Source: Arthrobacter pigmenti (GTDB lineage Bacteria; Actinomycetota; Actinomycetes; Actinomycetales; Micrococcaceae). Taken from it: a DNA stretch of 64,000 nucleotides. The first letter of the stretch is position 1, and the number at the start of each line of letters is the position of its first letter. The notes under the pieces were generated by a model. It ran no database searches and was not told where the DNA came from. It saw nothing but the letters and a program-made list of their open reading frames with translations. The stretch lies in contig NZ_JAATJL010000001.1 of assembly GCF_011927905.1 (NCBI RefSeq), positions 1,364,001-1,428,000 on the forward strand. The letters run 5' to 3'. This document shows, in pieces, positions 47,989 to 60,197 of the stretch. Made by a program: the position numbers and the translations under genes.

Positions 47989-50955
47989 GTGGCCTTGCGT
48001 TCCTTGCTCACGGTGGCCGAGCGCGGCCAGATCCTGGCAATGCCCACCGGGCCGGAGGACCTTGAAGCCCACTACACCCCCAGCGATGGGGATATGTCGC
48101 TGATTAGGCAACGCCGTGGGGACGCGAACAGGTTGGGCTTTGCCATCCAACTGTGCCTGCTGCGCCACCCGGGAATCGCGCTGGCCGAGGACACTGAGGT
48201 GGCTCCTGAGCTGGTTTCATGGATGGCCTCCCGTCTGGCCGTTTCCATTGATGCGTGGGACGAGTACGGAACACGTGAGGAAACGCGGCAGGAGCACGGA
48301 CGTGAGATCCGCGCGTATCTGGGCATATCTGCGTTCGGCATCGCGGACTTCCGCCGGCTCGTGGAGCACGTCAGTGATGTGGCCGCGCACACGGACAAGG
48401 GCCTGCTCCTGGTCGAAAGCGCCATGGACTTCCTACAGGCACAGAAGATCGCGTTGCCCGGGATCGGGATTATTGAAAGGGCCTGTGCACAGGCGCTGAC
48501 CAGGGCGAATCGGCGAATCTATGCCACCTTGGGTGAGCAACTGTCCGTGGGCCACCGGCAACGGCTCGACGGGCTGCTGCGCCGCCGCCCCGATCGTTCC
48601 GTGACGGAAATCGGCTGGCTGCGGCAGGCGCCGCTGCGACCGAACGCGCGGGCGATGAATGAGCACATCGACCGGCTCACTACCTGGCGTGCGCTGGAAC
48701 TGCCCTGGGCGGCGGGCCGGCTGGTGCACCGGAACAGGCTGTTGAAGCTTGCCCGTGAAGGTGCCTCCATGACCGCGGCCGATCTGGCCAAATTTGAACC
48801 CGCACGCCGGTACGCGACCCTCTTCGCCATGGCCACCGAAAGCATGGCAACCGTCACCGACGAAATCATCGATCTGCACGACCGGATCATTGGCCGGCTC
48901 ATCCGGACCGCGCAGAACAAGCAAAACCAGGCCACCCTGGCGTCCCGTTCCACCGTCGCCGCCATGATGCGCATGCACTCCAGGCTCGGTGATGCCCTCT
49001 TTGAGGCCAAGGAAAACGGCGAAGATCCCTTCGCCGCGATCGAAACGGCCATCGGCTGGGAATCCCTGGCGACAAGCATCGCCCACGCCAAGGAACTGAC
49101 CCGGCCAGGCCTTGAAGACCACTTGGCTCTCGTCAGCACCCACTTCACCACCCTGCGCCGCTACACGCCGGCGTTTCTTGCCGTCCTTGACCTCCACGCA
49201 GCGCCCGCAGCACAGGACCTGCTGGCCGCGATCAATGTCATCCGATCCCTGAACAGCACCGGCGCCAGGAGGCTCCCGGACGATGCACCCACCTCGTTCA
49301 TCCGGCCCCGATGGAAACCACTGGTCTTCACCGACACCGGCCTGGACCGGGGCTTCTACGAGTTCTGCGCCCTCACGGAACTAAAGAACGCGCTGCGCTC
49401 CGGAGACATGTGGGTCACCGGATCCCGCCAGTTCCGCGACTTCGATGACTACCTTCTCGCCAGCGTTGACTACACCGGCATGAAAACCACCGGGAAACTG
49501 CCCCTGGTCACGACCGACGGAAATACCCGATACCTCGACGACCGGCTGGCCCTCCTTCAGGAACGACTGAAGGAAGTCAACGACCTGGCGTCCCGCGATG
49601 AACTCCCCGGGGTGCTGATCACCGGCAAGGGCGTGAAAATCACCCCGCTGGAGACGATCGTTCCCCAACACGCCCAGCCCCTGATCGACCAGGCAAGCGC
49701 CATGTTCCCACGCATCCGGATCACCGACCTGCTGATGGAAGTCGATACCTGGACCGGATTCACCCGCCACTTCACCAACCTCAAATCCGGCCAGCCGTCC
49801 AAGGACAAACAACTTCTCCTCACCGCTATCCTGGCCGACGGAATCAACCTGGGCCTGACGAAAATGTCCGAGTCCTGCACCGGCGTCAGCTATGCCCAGC
49901 TGGACCGCCACCAAGCCTCGTACATTCGTGACGAAACATATAGTGCCGCCCTGGCGGAGCTGGTGAACACCCAGCACGTCCACCCCTTCGCCACGCACTG
50001 GGGTGATGGCACCACCTCGTCCTCGGACGGGCAGCGGTTCCGTGCCGGCAGCAAAGCCGAATCCACCGGGCACGTGAACCCCAAATACGGTGCCGAGCCC
50101 GGACGGCTGATCTACACGCATGTCTCGGACCAGTACTCGCCCTTCCACAGCAAGCTCATCAACGTCGGGGACCGCGACGCGACCTATGTCCTGGACGGGC
50201 TGCTGTACCACGAGTCTGACCTCGCGATTCAGGAGCATTACACGGATACGGCCGGATTCACCGATCATCTCTTCGCTCTCATGCACCTGCTCGGATACCG
50301 GTTCGCACCCCGGATCCGCAACATCGGCGATACCCGCCTCTACACACCCACCAACGGTCCGGGCCATGCCACGTTGGCGCCGCTGATCGGCGGGAGCCTC
50401 AACACCAAAACGATAGCCGCGCACTGGGATGAAATCCTCCGCCTCGCCGCGTCCATCAAGACCGGCACCGTGACCGCGTCCCTGATGATGCGAAAACTCG
50501 GCGCCTACCCGCGCCAAAACGGGCTCGCCACCGCTCTGCGAGAACTGGGCAGACTGGAACGGACCCTCTTTCTGCTGGACTGGCTCCAAAACCCCGGCCT
50601 GCGCCGCAAAGTCACCGCCGGCCTGAACAAGGGCGAAGCCCGGAACACCCTAGCCCGGGCCGTCTTCTTCAACCGGCTCGGCGAAATCCGCGACCGGTCC
50701 TTCGAGCAGCAGCGCTACCGCGCCAGCGGGCTGAACCTCCTCACGGCCGCCATCGTGCTATGGAACACGGTCTACCTCGACCGCACCATCACCACCCTCA
50801 ACAAGGACGAGAACGCCACAGACCCTGAGCTACTGCGGTTCCTCTCACCCCTGGGATGGGAACACATCAACCTGACCGGCGACTACACCTGGCCCCGCGC
50901 CAACCAGATCAAACCCGGCAAATACAGGCCGCTACGGCGCCCGGCAAAACCTTAG
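47989..50955 (+). CDS. tnpA: Tn3-family transposase TnpA
   Basis: GTG 47989 follows AGGAGATCTGAG; the product is 988 residues, full length for Tn3 transposases. An N-terminal DUF4158 domain ([28 protein letters not shown]) is followed by the DDE catalytic half, including [11 protein letters not shown] near the end and the conserved SDGQRF and TDTAGFTD segments. The stop codon lies within the right inverted repeat. Nothing indicates inactivation, so the element may be mobile. Confidence 0.97.
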   Translation: MALRSLLTVAERGQILAMPTGPEDLEAHYTPSDGDMSLIRQRRGDANRLGFAIQLCLLRHPGIALAEDTEVAPELVSWMASRLAVSIDAWDEYGTREETRQEHGREIRAYLGISAFGIADFRRLVEHVSDVAAHTDKGLLLVESAMDFLQAQKIALPGIGIIERACAQALTRANRRIYATLGEQLSVGHRQRLDGLLRRRPDRSVTEIGWLRQAPLRPNARAMNEHIDRLTTWRALELPWAAGRLVHRNRLLKLAREGASMTAADLAKFEPARRYATLFAMATESMATVTDEIIDLHDRIIGRLIRTAQNKQNQATLASRSTVAAMMRMHSRLGDALFEAKENGEDPFAAIETAIGWESLATSIAHAKELTRPGLEDHLALVSTHFTTLRRYTPAFLAVLDLHAAPAAQDLLAAINVIRSLNSTGARRLPDDAPTSFIRPRWKPLVFTDTGLDRGFYEFCALTELKNALRSGDMWVTGSRQFRDFDDYLLASVDYTGMKTTGKLPLVTTDGNTRYLDDRLALLQERLKEVNDLASRDELPGVLITGKGVKITPLETIVPQHAQPLIDQASAMFPRIRITDLLMEVDTWTGFTRHFTNLKSGQPSKDKQLLLTAILADGINLGLTKMSESCTGVSYAQLDRHQASYIRDETYSAALAELVNTQHVHPFATHWGDGTTSSSDGQRFRAGSKAESTGHVNPKYGAEPGRLIYTHVSDQYSPFHSKLINVGDRDATYVLDGLLYHESDLAIQEHYTDTAGFTDHLFALMHLLGYRFAPRIRNIGDTRLYTPTNGPGHATLAPLIGGSLNTKTIAAHWDEILRLAASIKTGTVTASLMMRKLGAYPRQNGLATALRELGRLERTLFLLDWLQNPGLRRKVTAGLNKGEARNTLARAVFFNRLGEIRDRSFEQQRYRASGLNLLTAAIVLWNTVYLDRTITTLNKDENATDPELLRFLSPLGWEHINLTGDYTWPRANQIKPGKYRPLRRPAKP

Positions 50956-50988
50956 CGTCTGATATTTCACTTTTTCACAAGCCACCCC
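50951..50988 (-). repeat. Transposon right terminal inverted repeat (38 bp)
   Basis: It starts CTTAGCGTC and ends AAGCCACCCC on the plus strand, the inverted counterpart of 39851-39888. It includes the stop codon of tnpA. Confidence 0.95.
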
Positions 50989-50993
50989 AGCTT
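50989..50993. repeat. Target-site duplication, right copy (AGCTT)
   Basis: Identical to 39846-39850 and directly next to the right inverted repeat. Removing the element and one copy rejoins CTGACAC-AGCTT-GTCCGC. Confidence 0.9.
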
Positions 50994-51015
50994 GTCCGCA
51001 AGGGTTGCTAAGGGG

Positions 51016-51216
51016 CTATCCGGGGAAGGGCATGAAGGGTACGTCCGGCTTGCCGTCGCCGTCCTTGTCCCCGTAAGCCCTCATCGCCAATTCGTCGGCC
51101 TTCTTCTCGCTTCCCTGGATGTGGACGTACCCCTCCCGGAAGTCTTTTTGTTGGGCAGATGCAGCAGCGGCTTGCTTGCGCTCGAACGTGCTGTTCTTGC
51201 GCCGGAAAATGGACAT
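51016..51216 (-). CDS. Small soluble protein with acidic EF-hand-like tail (66 aa)
   Basis: ATG 51216 has the strong site AAAGGAGCCAGGT, so I prefer this 66-residue start over longer open frames. The N-terminus is basic (MSIFRRKNSTFERKQ). The C-terminus contains YGDKDGDGKPDVPF, a DxDGDGxxD calcium-loop-like motif. No family is recognised. It is the first gene right of the transposon, divergent from the copper ATPase operon. Confidence 0.6.
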   Translation of the reverse strand: MSIFRRKNSTFERKQAAAASAQQKDFREGYVHIQGSEKKADELAMRAYGDKDGDGKPDVPFMPFPG

Positions 51217-51372
51217 ACCTGGCTCCTTTCGGTCCCGCAGTTCCAACGGCGCCAGGCGGAAGGCCCATCGCCGACATAAATCAAAAATACGCTCGGCTGG
51301 GGGAGGAAAGCGATAGATGGCGGATGGCGTTGACGCATGAGTTGAGGTGATCACCATCTTGGTACGACATGC

Positions 51373-51401
51373 TTGACATATACCCCTAGGGGGTATATGT
51401 T
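51373..51401 (+). promoter_or_regulatory. Copper-responsive (CsoR-like) promoter/operator
   Basis: A perfect -35 TTGACA (51373-51378) is followed after 17 bp by TATGTT (51396-51401). The palindrome ACATATACCCC-TAG-GGGGTATATGT (51376-51400) fills the promoter. The TACCCC/GGGGTA core is that of actinobacterial CsoR operators. CsoR would repress until copper is bound. The csoR gene itself is not in this window. Confidence 0.8.
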
Positions 51402-51502
51402 TCAAACACCGGAGCGGGAAGTCCGAGCCCTTCCAATGGGCCGCTTACTCCTTGAAGGTCACCTCATACGGCAATCAAGTCGACCTCCGGAGGAGATTGA
51501 CC

Positions 51503-53659
<2,157 letters not shown>

Positions 53660-53742
53660 CCATACGACGGCGGCGACCTCCTTCCGGATTGGTGGAGGTC
53701 ACCGTCCGTTCGAACCTTGAAGCCAGGGAAGGGAGGCCGGCC

Positions 53743-54246
53743 ATGTTGAGCGGCAGTTATAAGACGACGCGGCTTCCAGAGCTCCCGCGCTTTGCCCTGA
53801 CTTTCGTTGGCCTCACCGCCGTGATCGTCGGGATCCTTGCAATGCACGTCTGGATGGGCGGACACGGTCCGACGGCGGCCCATGGGTCTAGCGCTGCTTC
53901 GACGTCGGTCATGACCGGGCTCCCCACCTCCAGTAGCGGCTCGCACGACGACGGCCATCTACACCACGAGGACGCCGGCTTCGCAAGCATCGACACCACC
54001 ACCGCCGCCGTCGCAGACCCACCTGACAGCGGTATAGCGCACAGCTGCACAGGCCCCTGCGTGGACGGCATGGCGGTGGGAATGTGCGTGCTGGCGCTCC
54101 TCGTCGTAACCCTGCTGTCCTTCCTGCTCCCGGCGTCCAGACCGCTTCCCGGCGCTGTCCTGCTGCGAGTCGACCGGCGCGTCCGCATACTGCCGCTCGC
54201 AATCCCGGCTCCGTCCCTGATTCGACTCTGTATCAGCCGCACCTGA
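53743..54246 (+). CDS. DUF6153 family membrane-anchored protein, copper locus
   Basis: ATG 53743 follows GGGAAGGGAGG and gives 167 residues. A first hydrophobic segment (FALTFVGLTAVIVGILAMHV) leads into a His/Asp/Ser-rich region (SGSHDDGHLHHEDAG). A second hydrophobic helix (GMCVLALLVVTLLSFLLP) and a basic C-terminus follow. This matches the DUF6153 layout, often next to copper genes in Actinobacteria. The His-rich extracellular loop may bind copper. Confidence 0.75.
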   Translation: MLSGSYKTTRLPELPRFALTFVGLTAVIVGILAMHVWMGGHGPTAAHGSSAASTSVMTGLPTSSSGSHDDGHLHHEDAGFASIDTTTAAVADPPDSGIAHSCTGPCVDGMAVGMCVLALLVVTLLSFLLPASRPLPGAVLLRVDRRVRILPLAIPAPSLIRLCISRT

Positions 54247-54327
54247 CGTCGGCCTGAGCGCGCCCACGGCCCCGGCCGGCGCGCATCACGACAGACACCC
54301 GACGTAGAACAGAAGGATCAGATCACC

Positions 54328-55005
54328 ATGAAGCAATACCTTTCCCTCTCAGCCCTGACTCTCGCGGCCGCCATCACGCTTAGCGGCTGCGGTAGCGACA
54401 CCGGCACCTCCGCGCCCGAAGGCGATGGTTCATCGTTCAGCCAGGAGACGCCCGTAACCGACTCCGAAACCGCAACCGAGCACAACGACGCGGATGTCAT
54501 GTTCGCGCAGATGATGATCCCGCACCACCAGCAGGCAGTGGAGATGAGCGAGCTCATGCTGGCCAAGCAAGACATCAGCGCTGAGGTAACTGTCCTCGCC
54601 ACCCGGATCAAGGACGCACAGGCGCCGGAGATCGAGACCATGACGGAATGGCTGCAGGCCTGGGGCGAACCAGCCCAACCTGAAGACATGGATGCCGCCG
54701 ATGACCACAGCATGGAGGGCCACGACATGGATTCCGCGGATGGAGCAGATGGAGCAGATGGAGCGGACGGAATGGCCGGGATGTTGAGCGAAGACCAGCT
54801 GGCCGAGCTTGAGGCTGCGACAGGCAACGAAGCAGTCCGGATCTTCCTCGAATCGATGATTGCACACCATAACGGCGCCGTCGACATGGCGCAGAATGAG
54901 ATCGAAAATGGTAAGAACCCTGAAGCGATCGCCCTCGCGGAGGCGATCGTGGAAACGCAACAGGCGGAGATCCAGCAGATGGATGAGATGCTCGCCGACC
55001 TTTAG
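54328..55005 (+). CDS. DUF305 lipoprotein (CopM-like)
   Basis: The 225-residue lipoprotein has a signal peptide with lipobox LSGC. The DUF305 domain shows two copies of the motif [20 protein letters not shown] / [20 protein letters not shown], four-helix segments rich in His and Met that bind copper in the periplasm-like space. Between them is a spacer with [16 protein letters not shown] and an ADGADGADG repeat, encoded by a tandem GGAGCAGAT. It follows the copper ATPase and DUF6153 genes. Confidence 0.92.
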   Translation: MKQYLSLSALTLAAAITLSGCGSDTGTSAPEGDGSSFSQETPVTDSETATEHNDADVMFAQMMIPHHQQAVEMSELMLAKQDISAEVTVLATRIKDAQAPEIETMTEWLQAWGEPAQPEDMDAADDHSMEGHDMDSADGADGADGADGMAGMLSEDQLAELEAATGNEAVRIFLESMIAHHNGAVDMAQNEIENGKNPEAIALAEAIVETQQAEIQQMDEMLADL

Positions 55006-55016
55006 GATCACCACTG

Positions 55017-55049
55017 CCGTGGAGGGGAGACAGCCCCTTCCCTCCACGG
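55017..55049. terminator. Strong hairpin after the DUF305 gene
   Basis: A perfect 10-bp stem (CCGTGGAGGG against CCCTCCACGG) located 12 bp after the stop. There is no T-run, so termination might be Rho-assisted. Confidence 0.5.
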
Positions 55050-55088
55050 CGCAGTAGGGGAACGGCGAAGTGTCAGGGAACAAAGGGT

Positions 55089-56576
55089 GTGGCCGCGGCT
55101 GTTATTCAAGGCGTGAGCGCATCAACAGCACCTACCTTGGTCTTCGGCAACAGCTTCGCCCGCGAACTCCCCGAGTTGGGAGCTTCCTGGCGGGCCGCGG
55201 AGTGCAGCGACCCACAGCTGCTTCTCCTCAACGAACAGCTCTCAGCCGAGCTTGGCTTGGACGCGGATTTCCTGCGCAGCGCGGACGGTGTGCGCCTGCT
55301 GGTCGGCGAAGTGGTTCCGGAGGGCTCCACACCGGTCGCGCAAGCCTACGCAGGACACCAGTTCGGCGGCTACAGTCCGCGCCTCGGCGACGGGCGGGCG
55401 CTGCTGTTGGGCGAGGTGACCCACGCTGATGGCCGCCTCCGGGACATTCACCTCAAGGGCTCAGGCCGTACACCCTTCGCGCGGGGTGGAGACGGGCTGG
55501 CCGCGCTCGGCCCGATGCTGCGCGAGTACATCGTCAGCGAAGCGATGCACGCCCTTGGGATTCCGACCACGCGCTCCCTCGCCGTCGTCGGTACCGGCAA
55601 TTCAGTGCGCCGCGAGACACTGCTTCCCGGAGCGGTCCTGGTCCGGGTGGCCGACAGCCACCTGCGGGTGGGTACCTTCCAGTATGCAAACGCCACCGGC
55701 CAATCTGACCTGCTCCGGCGTGCTGCCGACTATGCCATCAACCGTCACTACCCGGATGCAGCACAGGCGGCGAACCCATACCTCGCGCTGCTCGATTCCG
55801 TCATCGCAGCCCAGGCCTCCCTGGTGGCACAGTGGATGCTGGTGGGCTTCGTACACGGGGTAATGAACACCGACAATATGACGATCTCCGGCGAGACCAT
55901 CGATTACGGGCCGTGCGCATTCATGGAGGGGTTCGATCCATCCGCCGTCTACAGTTCCATCGACGACGCTGGACGCTACGCCTACGCCAATCAACCGGTC
56001 GCAGCCCACTGGAATCTCGCACGGTTCGCTGAAGCGCTCCTGCCCCTGCTCGACGAAGACCAGGATCAGGCGATCAGGCTCGCCGAAGAATCGCTGACCA
56101 GATTCCCCGGGTTGTACAGTGCGGCCTGGACGGCGGGCATGCGTGCCAAGCTTGGCTTGACGGGCCATAGCGACGCAGCCGTATCCGCGGACCTGCCCGG
56201 TGAACTCCTTGCCCTGCTTGACGAGAGTCGGGCTGACTTCACGTCCTTCTTCCGTGCACTCAACGCAGCGGCGCGGGGCGACGCTGCGCCGGCCCGGGCG
56301 TTCTTCCCGGATCCGGCCGCCTTCGATGCCTGGGCCAACCGTTGGCTTGCGCTGTCGCCCGACGCCGATGCCATGGATCGCGTGAATCCCGCCTACATTC
56401 CGCGGAACCATCTCGTGGAGGAAGCCCTGGCCGCCGCTGGACGAGGCGACCTCGGTCCCGTTGGCGGGTTGCTCAAGGCCGTGACAGCGCCCTTCGACGA
56501 GCGGGAGGGTTTTGAGCGCTACGCCGAACCTGCGCCGCTGGACTTCGGGACCTATCGCACGTTCTGTGGCACCTGA
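55089..56576 (+). CDS. selO: Protein adenylyltransferase SelO
   Basis: The 495-residue protein starts at GTG 55089 and matches the SelO (YdiU/UPF0061) family. Visible motifs are [20 protein letters not shown] (ATP-binding Lys/Asp region nearby), [38 protein letters not shown] (catalytic Asn/Asp) and a C-terminal TFCGT. It transfers AMP from ATP to serine, threonine or tyrosine of target proteins, linked to oxidative stress. Typical bacterial form without selenocysteine. Confidence 0.95.
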   Translation: MAAAVIQGVSASTAPTLVFGNSFARELPELGASWRAAECSDPQLLLLNEQLSAELGLDADFLRSADGVRLLVGEVVPEGSTPVAQAYAGHQFGGYSPRLGDGRALLLGEVTHADGRLRDIHLKGSGRTPFARGGDGLAALGPMLREYIVSEAMHALGIPTTRSLAVVGTGNSVRRETLLPGAVLVRVADSHLRVGTFQYANATGQSDLLRRAADYAINRHYPDAAQAANPYLALLDSVIAAQASLVAQWMLVGFVHGVMNTDNMTISGETIDYGPCAFMEGFDPSAVYSSIDDAGRYAYANQPVAAHWNLARFAEALLPLLDEDQDQAIRLAEESLTRFPGLYSAAWTAGMRAKLGLTGHSDAAVSADLPGELLALLDESRADFTSFFRALNAAARGDAAPARAFFPDPAAFDAWANRWLALSPDADAMDRVNPAYIPRNHLVEEALAAAGRGDLGPVGGLLKAVTAPFDEREGFERYAEPAPLDFGTYRTFCGT

Positions 56577-56579
56577 TCG

Positions 56580-56954
56580 CTAGACCGGCTTTACCAGAGC
56601 TCCGGCGAGCGAATCCAGGGCGCCTGGGACCAGGGAGTAGTAGGCCCACACGCCGCGCTTGTCGCGGTGAAGGATCCCGGCGTCGACCAGGATCTTCAGG
56701 TGGTGCGAAACAGTGGGCTGACCAAGGCCAAGGGGTTCGGTCAGGTCGCAGACGCACGCCTCGTTATTCTCGCTGGAGGAGACCAGTGAGAGCAGCCGCA
56801 GCCGGTTGGGATCCGCGATGGCCTTGAGTTGCTTCGAAAGTTCCGCCGCGCGTGCCGCGCTCATCGCCGGAGCTCCGGTCGGAGTACAGCACGGCGTCGT
56901 GTCCGCCGTCAGGGCGGAGGACCCGTTCAAGCGGGGCTCGGATGTGGTGGTCAT
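56580..56954 (-). CDS. ArsR/SmtB-family metalloregulator
   Basis: I used ATG 56954; ATG 56975 is possible and would overlap the upstream palindrome. The protein of about 124 residues has a winged HTH (LGQPTVSHHLKILVDAGILH). Just before it is NNEACVCDLTEPLG, with the CxC of the ArsR-type metal site. Arsenite or another soft metal is the probable inducer. No arsenic transporter gene is adjacent; it is convergent with selO and divergent from a thioesterase gene. Confidence 0.88.
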   Translation of the reverse strand: MTTTSEPRLNGSSALTADTTPCCTPTGAPAMSAARAAELSKQLKAIADPNRLRLLSLVSSSENNEACVCDLTEPLGLGQPTVSHHLKILVDAGILHRDKRGVWAYYSLVPGALDSLAGALVKPV

Positions 56955-56973
56955 GTCACCATTATGCACTGAC

Positions 56974-56989
56974 ATTGATAATCATCGAT
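56974..56989. promoter_or_regulatory. Candidate ArsR-family operator
   Basis: ATTGAT-AATC-ATCGAT is an imperfect palindrome with one mismatch, located immediately upstream of the ArsR-type gene. It resembles the A/T-rich ATCAA-like half-sites bound by ArsR/SmtB proteins. Autoregulation is inferred. Confidence 0.4.
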
Positions 56990-57163
56990 ACGCTCGCCCA
57001 TACCCGAACCGATAGACAATGTGAACTCGGACCCGCTCCGGGTAGGGAGCACTGCGCGCCCCTCTGGATTTCGGGCCGGTTGCGCCGCTGTGGTTGAGTA
57101 TTGTCGCAGCAGGGCCCTCATAAGCGGCCGTTCATTTCCAGCAGGAGCGAGTGCATCAGGACT

Positions 57164-57943
57164 ATGGCGGATTCCTATTATCGAAACCTCGGAAACGGGC
57201 GATACGAAGCAACCATCCACGCACAGGGAGCCTGGAATGACCACGAGCAGCACATGGCTCCGGGGTCCGGCCTGCTGGCGCACTGCCTTGAGCACTTCGA
57301 GCCCCGTGAGAATCTGCTCATGGCCCGGATCTCCTACGAGATTCTCGGTCTGATCCCGCTGGACACCGTGGAGGTCTCGGTGCGGATGGTCAGGCCTGGG
57401 CGCACCATCGAACTGCTGGAAGCCGAAATGAACCACGGTGGCAGAACAGCGATCCGCGCCCGTGCCTGGCGGTTGGCGGCAAGCGATACGGCGTCGGTCG
57501 CCGCTACGGAGGAAGAGCCGTTGCCTGGACCCGACGAAGGCGTAGAGCATGACGCCGTCGCAGAGTGGCCCGGCGGCTACATCCAGTCCATCGAGGCACG
57601 CAGGCTGCCCGGCCACCGGCCCGGCCGCGGCAGGGTCTGGCTGCGTACGCCGCATCCCTTGATAGAGGGCGAGGCGTCGTCGGATCTGGTCCGCCTCATT
57701 GGACTCATGGATACGGCGAACGGGATCGCCACACGTGTGCCGCCGGGCCCTGGAAGCTGGGCGTTCCCTAACGTGGACCTCCAGGTTCACCTTCACCGGC
57801 AGCCTCGGGGCGAGTGGTTGGGCCTGGACACGCGCGTCACATTCGGCGGTAACGGGATCGGCCTGACCTCATCCGTACTGCATGACCTGGAAGGGCCCTT
57901 TGGCCGGACCGAGCAGATCCTGACGCTTCGCAAGCTTTCCTGA
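57164..57943 (+). CDS. Thioesterase-family (hotdog, TesB-like) protein
   Basis: ATG 57164 gives 259 residues; a longer frame starts at 57101. Two hotdog halves are seen: ATIHAQGAWNDHEQHMAPGS with ARISYEILGLIPLDTVEVSV, and GLMDTANGIATRVPPGPGSW with NVDLQVHLHRQPRGEWLGLD. This double-hotdog layout matches acyl-CoA thioesterase II-like proteins. The substrate is an acyl thioester of unknown chain length. Confidence 0.85.
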   Translation: MADSYYRNLGNGRYEATIHAQGAWNDHEQHMAPGSGLLAHCLEHFEPRENLLMARISYEILGLIPLDTVEVSVRMVRPGRTIELLEAEMNHGGRTAIRARAWRLAASDTASVAATEEEPLPGPDEGVEHDAVAEWPGGYIQSIEARRLPGHRPGRGRVWLRTPHPLIEGEASSDLVRLIGLMDTANGIATRVPPGPGSWAFPNVDLQVHLHRQPRGEWLGLDTRVTFGGNGIGLTSSVLHDLEGPFGRTEQILTLRKLS

Positions 57944-58044
57944 CCGATCGTCAGGGAATGTGCCGGGCGGCGCCGTCGTTACTTCCCGGTACCGGCCATT
58001 CCAGCGCGTCCGGCGCTGGCCGGTGCAAGAGGAAGAAGGACATC

Positions 58045-58329
58045 ATGGCCAAGGCAATCTGGAACAACCAGGTCATCGCTGAGTCCGAGCACACGGAAAT
58101 GGTGGAAGGAAACCACTACTTCCCCAAAGACAGCGTGAAGACAGAGTTTCTCCGGCCCAGCGACACGCACACCACCTGCCCCTGGAAAGGCGAGGCAAGC
58201 TACTACAGCCTCGAAGTCGACGGCGAGCTCAACGAGGATGCCGCCTGGACCTACCCGCAACCCAAGGACGCGGCAGCGAACATCACGGATCACGTCGCGT
58301 TCTGGCGTGGAGTGACCGTAACCGTCTGA
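58045..58329 (+). CDS. DUF427 family protein
   Basis: ATG 58045, behind GGAAGAAGGA, gives 94 residues. The family pattern is clear: WNNQVIAESEHTEMVEGNHY, FPKDSV, and CPWKGEASYYSLEVDG with YPQPKDAAANITDHVAFW. DUF427 proteins form a small beta-tent fold of unknown function, common in Actinobacteria. Confidence 0.93.
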   Translation: MAKAIWNNQVIAESEHTEMVEGNHYFPKDSVKTEFLRPSDTHTTCPWKGEASYYSLEVDGELNEDAAWTYPQPKDAAANITDHVAFWRGVTVTV

Positions 58330-58353
58330 TCAGTAACGACGAGGAGTCCATAT

Positions 58354-59382
58354 ATGCAGTATCGAAATCTCGGCAACAGCGGGACAGCAGTGTCTGCGTA
58401 CGCCCTGGGCACCATGACCTTCGGTGCGGAAGCCGACGAAGCTACCTCCCACACCATCCTCGACGACTACGCCGACGCCGGCGGAAACTTCATCGACACG
58501 GCCGACGTCTACACGGCGGGCGCCTCCGAGGAAATCATCGGACGGTGGCTTGCCAAAAGCTCGGCTGCGCCGGACATGGTGCTCGCCACCAAGGGCCGCT
58601 TCCCGATGGGCAAGGGAGCCAATGACCTGGGACTCTCGCGCAGGCACTTGCGCCTGGCACTCGATGCGTCGTTGGCACGGCTGAATGTGGACCACATCGA
58701 CCTCTACCAGATGCATTCCTGGGATCCGCTGACCCCGCTCGAGGAAACACTGGGATTCCTCGACGACGCCGTGAGCGCCGGCAAGATCAGCTATTACGGC
58801 TTCTCCAACTACACCGGCTGGCAGCTCACAAAGGCCGTGCACCTCGCGAAGGCGCGCGGCTGGGATCAGGCGGTTACGCTCCAACCCCAGTACAGCCTGT
58901 TGGTGCGCGGCATCGAGACCGAAATAGTGCCGGCAGCGCTCGACGCCGGCATCGGGCTCCTGCCGTGGTCTCCGCTGGGCGGCGGTTGGCTCACCGGCAA
59001 ATACCGCCGGGATACGGTGCCCGAAGGCGCCACGCGGCTGGGCGAAAACCCCGAACGCGGCATGGAAGGGTGGGAGAAGCGCAACCAGCAGGAGAAAACG
59101 TGGGCGATTATCGACGTCGTAGTCCGGACTGCCGAGGCACGCGGAGTCAGTGCGTCCCAGGTGGCGCTGGCGTGGGTGGCGCAGCAGCCGGCGGTCACAT
59201 CAGTGATCCTTGGCGCGCGAACGCCCGGGCAGCTGGCAGATAATCTCGGCGCGGCAACGTTGGAACTGACCCCCGAAGAGGTCGCTCGGCTCTCGAAAGC
59301 CAGTGCGCCGGATCTTGCCGACTATCCGTACGGTACGCCCGGAGTCGAGCAGCGGAGCCGGAATATCGACGGCGGCCGTTAA
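58354..59382 (+). CDS. Aldo/keto reductase
   Basis: The 342-residue NADPH-dependent reductase follows GAGGAG. It has the catalytic Asp/Tyr region FIDTADVYTAGASEEIIGRW, the Lys in LATKGRFPMG, the His region LYQMHSWDPLTP and a cofactor-binding C-terminus (SVILGARTPGQLADNL). It resembles the YajO/Tas-like group of AKRs. It reduces an aldehyde or ketone; the substrate is unknown. Confidence 0.93.
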   Translation: MQYRNLGNSGTAVSAYALGTMTFGAEADEATSHTILDDYADAGGNFIDTADVYTAGASEEIIGRWLAKSSAAPDMVLATKGRFPMGKGANDLGLSRRHLRLALDASLARLNVDHIDLYQMHSWDPLTPLEETLGFLDDAVSAGKISYYGFSNYTGWQLTKAVHLAKARGWDQAVTLQPQYSLLVRGIETEIVPAALDAGIGLLPWSPLGGGWLTGKYRRDTVPEGATRLGENPERGMEGWEKRNQQEKTWAIIDVVVRTAEARGVSASQVALAWVAQQPAVTSVILGARTPGQLADNLGAATLELTPEEVARLSKASAPDLADYPYGTPGVEQRSRNIDGGR

Positions 59383-59432
59383 GCTGGTTCCGGCCATATA
59401 AAGCGGAACCGGTTGGAGACTGCACAGGAACC

Positions 59433-60182
59433 ATGACACAGGAATTGACGGGCGCGAGCGCCCCGGCATGGCCCGTGCAGCCTCTACAGGTGTGCTCTGA
59501 ACCCTCGGCTGGAGCGGCCGTGGACCTGGAGCGCGGACTTACGCTGCTTCGGGCCGCCGCCGACGGCCGGCTCCCGCCCACCCTGCGGCTGTACCGGCCT
59601 TCGCCCACCGTTGCCTTCGGCCAGCGCGATGCCCGCTTAGCGGGGTACGCAGCCGCCGAAGCGGCAGTTCGCGCACAGGATTTTACGCCGCTCATCCGCA
59701 AGGCCGGTGGGCGCGCTGCCGCCTATCATCAGGGATGCCTGATCGTCGACCACATTGAGCCGCATCCAGACGCCGTCGCCGGCTCCCGGACGCGCTTCAA
59801 GCTGTTCGGCGAGTTGCTGGCCGATGCGCTGCGACGGGTTGGCGTGGACGCCGCTGTCGGCGAGATTCCCGGCGAGTACTGCGCAGGCGAGTTCAGCGTC
59901 CACGGAAACGGCGCGCAACAGGTCAAGCTGGTCGGGACCGCCCAGCGCGTCATTGCGGGTGCGTGGCTCTTTTCATCTGTGATCGTTGTCGAGGGTTCGT
60001 CGCCGATCCGCCGGGTGTTGGAAGCCGCATACTCGGCGCTCGGCCTGGACTGGGACCCCGCCACAGCAGGAGCAGCCGAAGATCTCGTTCCTGGAACCAC
60101 CGTTGAGAAAGTGGCAGACGCCGTCGTCGCCGTCTACCAGGAGGCAGCAGCGGGAGGCTGGAGTCCAGCCTCCCGCCCGTGA
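59433..60182 (+). CDS. Lipoate-protein ligase / octanoyltransferase-like protein
   Basis: The 249-residue protein matches the biotin/lipoate A/B ligase fold: LRLYRPSPTVAFGQRDAR, IRKAGGRAAAYHQGCLIVDH (RRxGGGAVxHxxG-like), and GEYCAGEFSVHGNGAQQVKLVGTAQR. The Cys in GEYC sits where LipM-type octanoyltransferases have their nucleophile. It could ligate lipoate or transfer octanoyl groups. It lies 50 bp after the aldo/keto reductase. Confidence 0.85.
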   Translation: MTQELTGASAPAWPVQPLQVCSEPSAGAAVDLERGLTLLRAAADGRLPPTLRLYRPSPTVAFGQRDARLAGYAAAEAAVRAQDFTPLIRKAGGRAAAYHQGCLIVDHIEPHPDAVAGSRTRFKLFGELLADALRRVGVDAAVGEIPGEYCAGEFSVHGNGAQQVKLVGTAQRVIAGAWLFSSVIVVEGSSPIRRVLEAAYSALGLDWDPATAGAAEDLVPGTTVEKVADAVVAVYQEAAAGGWSPASRP

Positions 60183-60197
60183 GCTCGTCAGCTCAGC

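Larger units (their letters stand above)
39851..50988. mobile_element. Complete Tn3-family transposon carrying chromate resistance (11,138 bp)
   Basis: The ends are 38-bp inverted repeats at 39851-39888 and 50951-50988. Both begin GGGG(C/T)GGCTTGTGAA when read inward and end GACGCTAAG, and they match at 32 of 38 positions. Perfect AGCTT duplications flank the element. It has a serine resolvase (tnpR) and a 988-residue DDE transposase (tnpA) in the same direction at its right end, with tnpA ending inside the right repeat, as in the Tn21/Tn501 branch. Cargo from left to right: broken beta-propeller gene, malate:quinone oxidoreductase, chrA, chrB C-domain, chrB N-domain (all leftward), LppY/LpqO-type lipoprotein and DUF378 protein (rightward), and a UPF0014 permease (leftward). 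It sits between the VOC gene and the small gene at 51016. The intact duplication suggests recent insertion. Confidence 0.95.
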
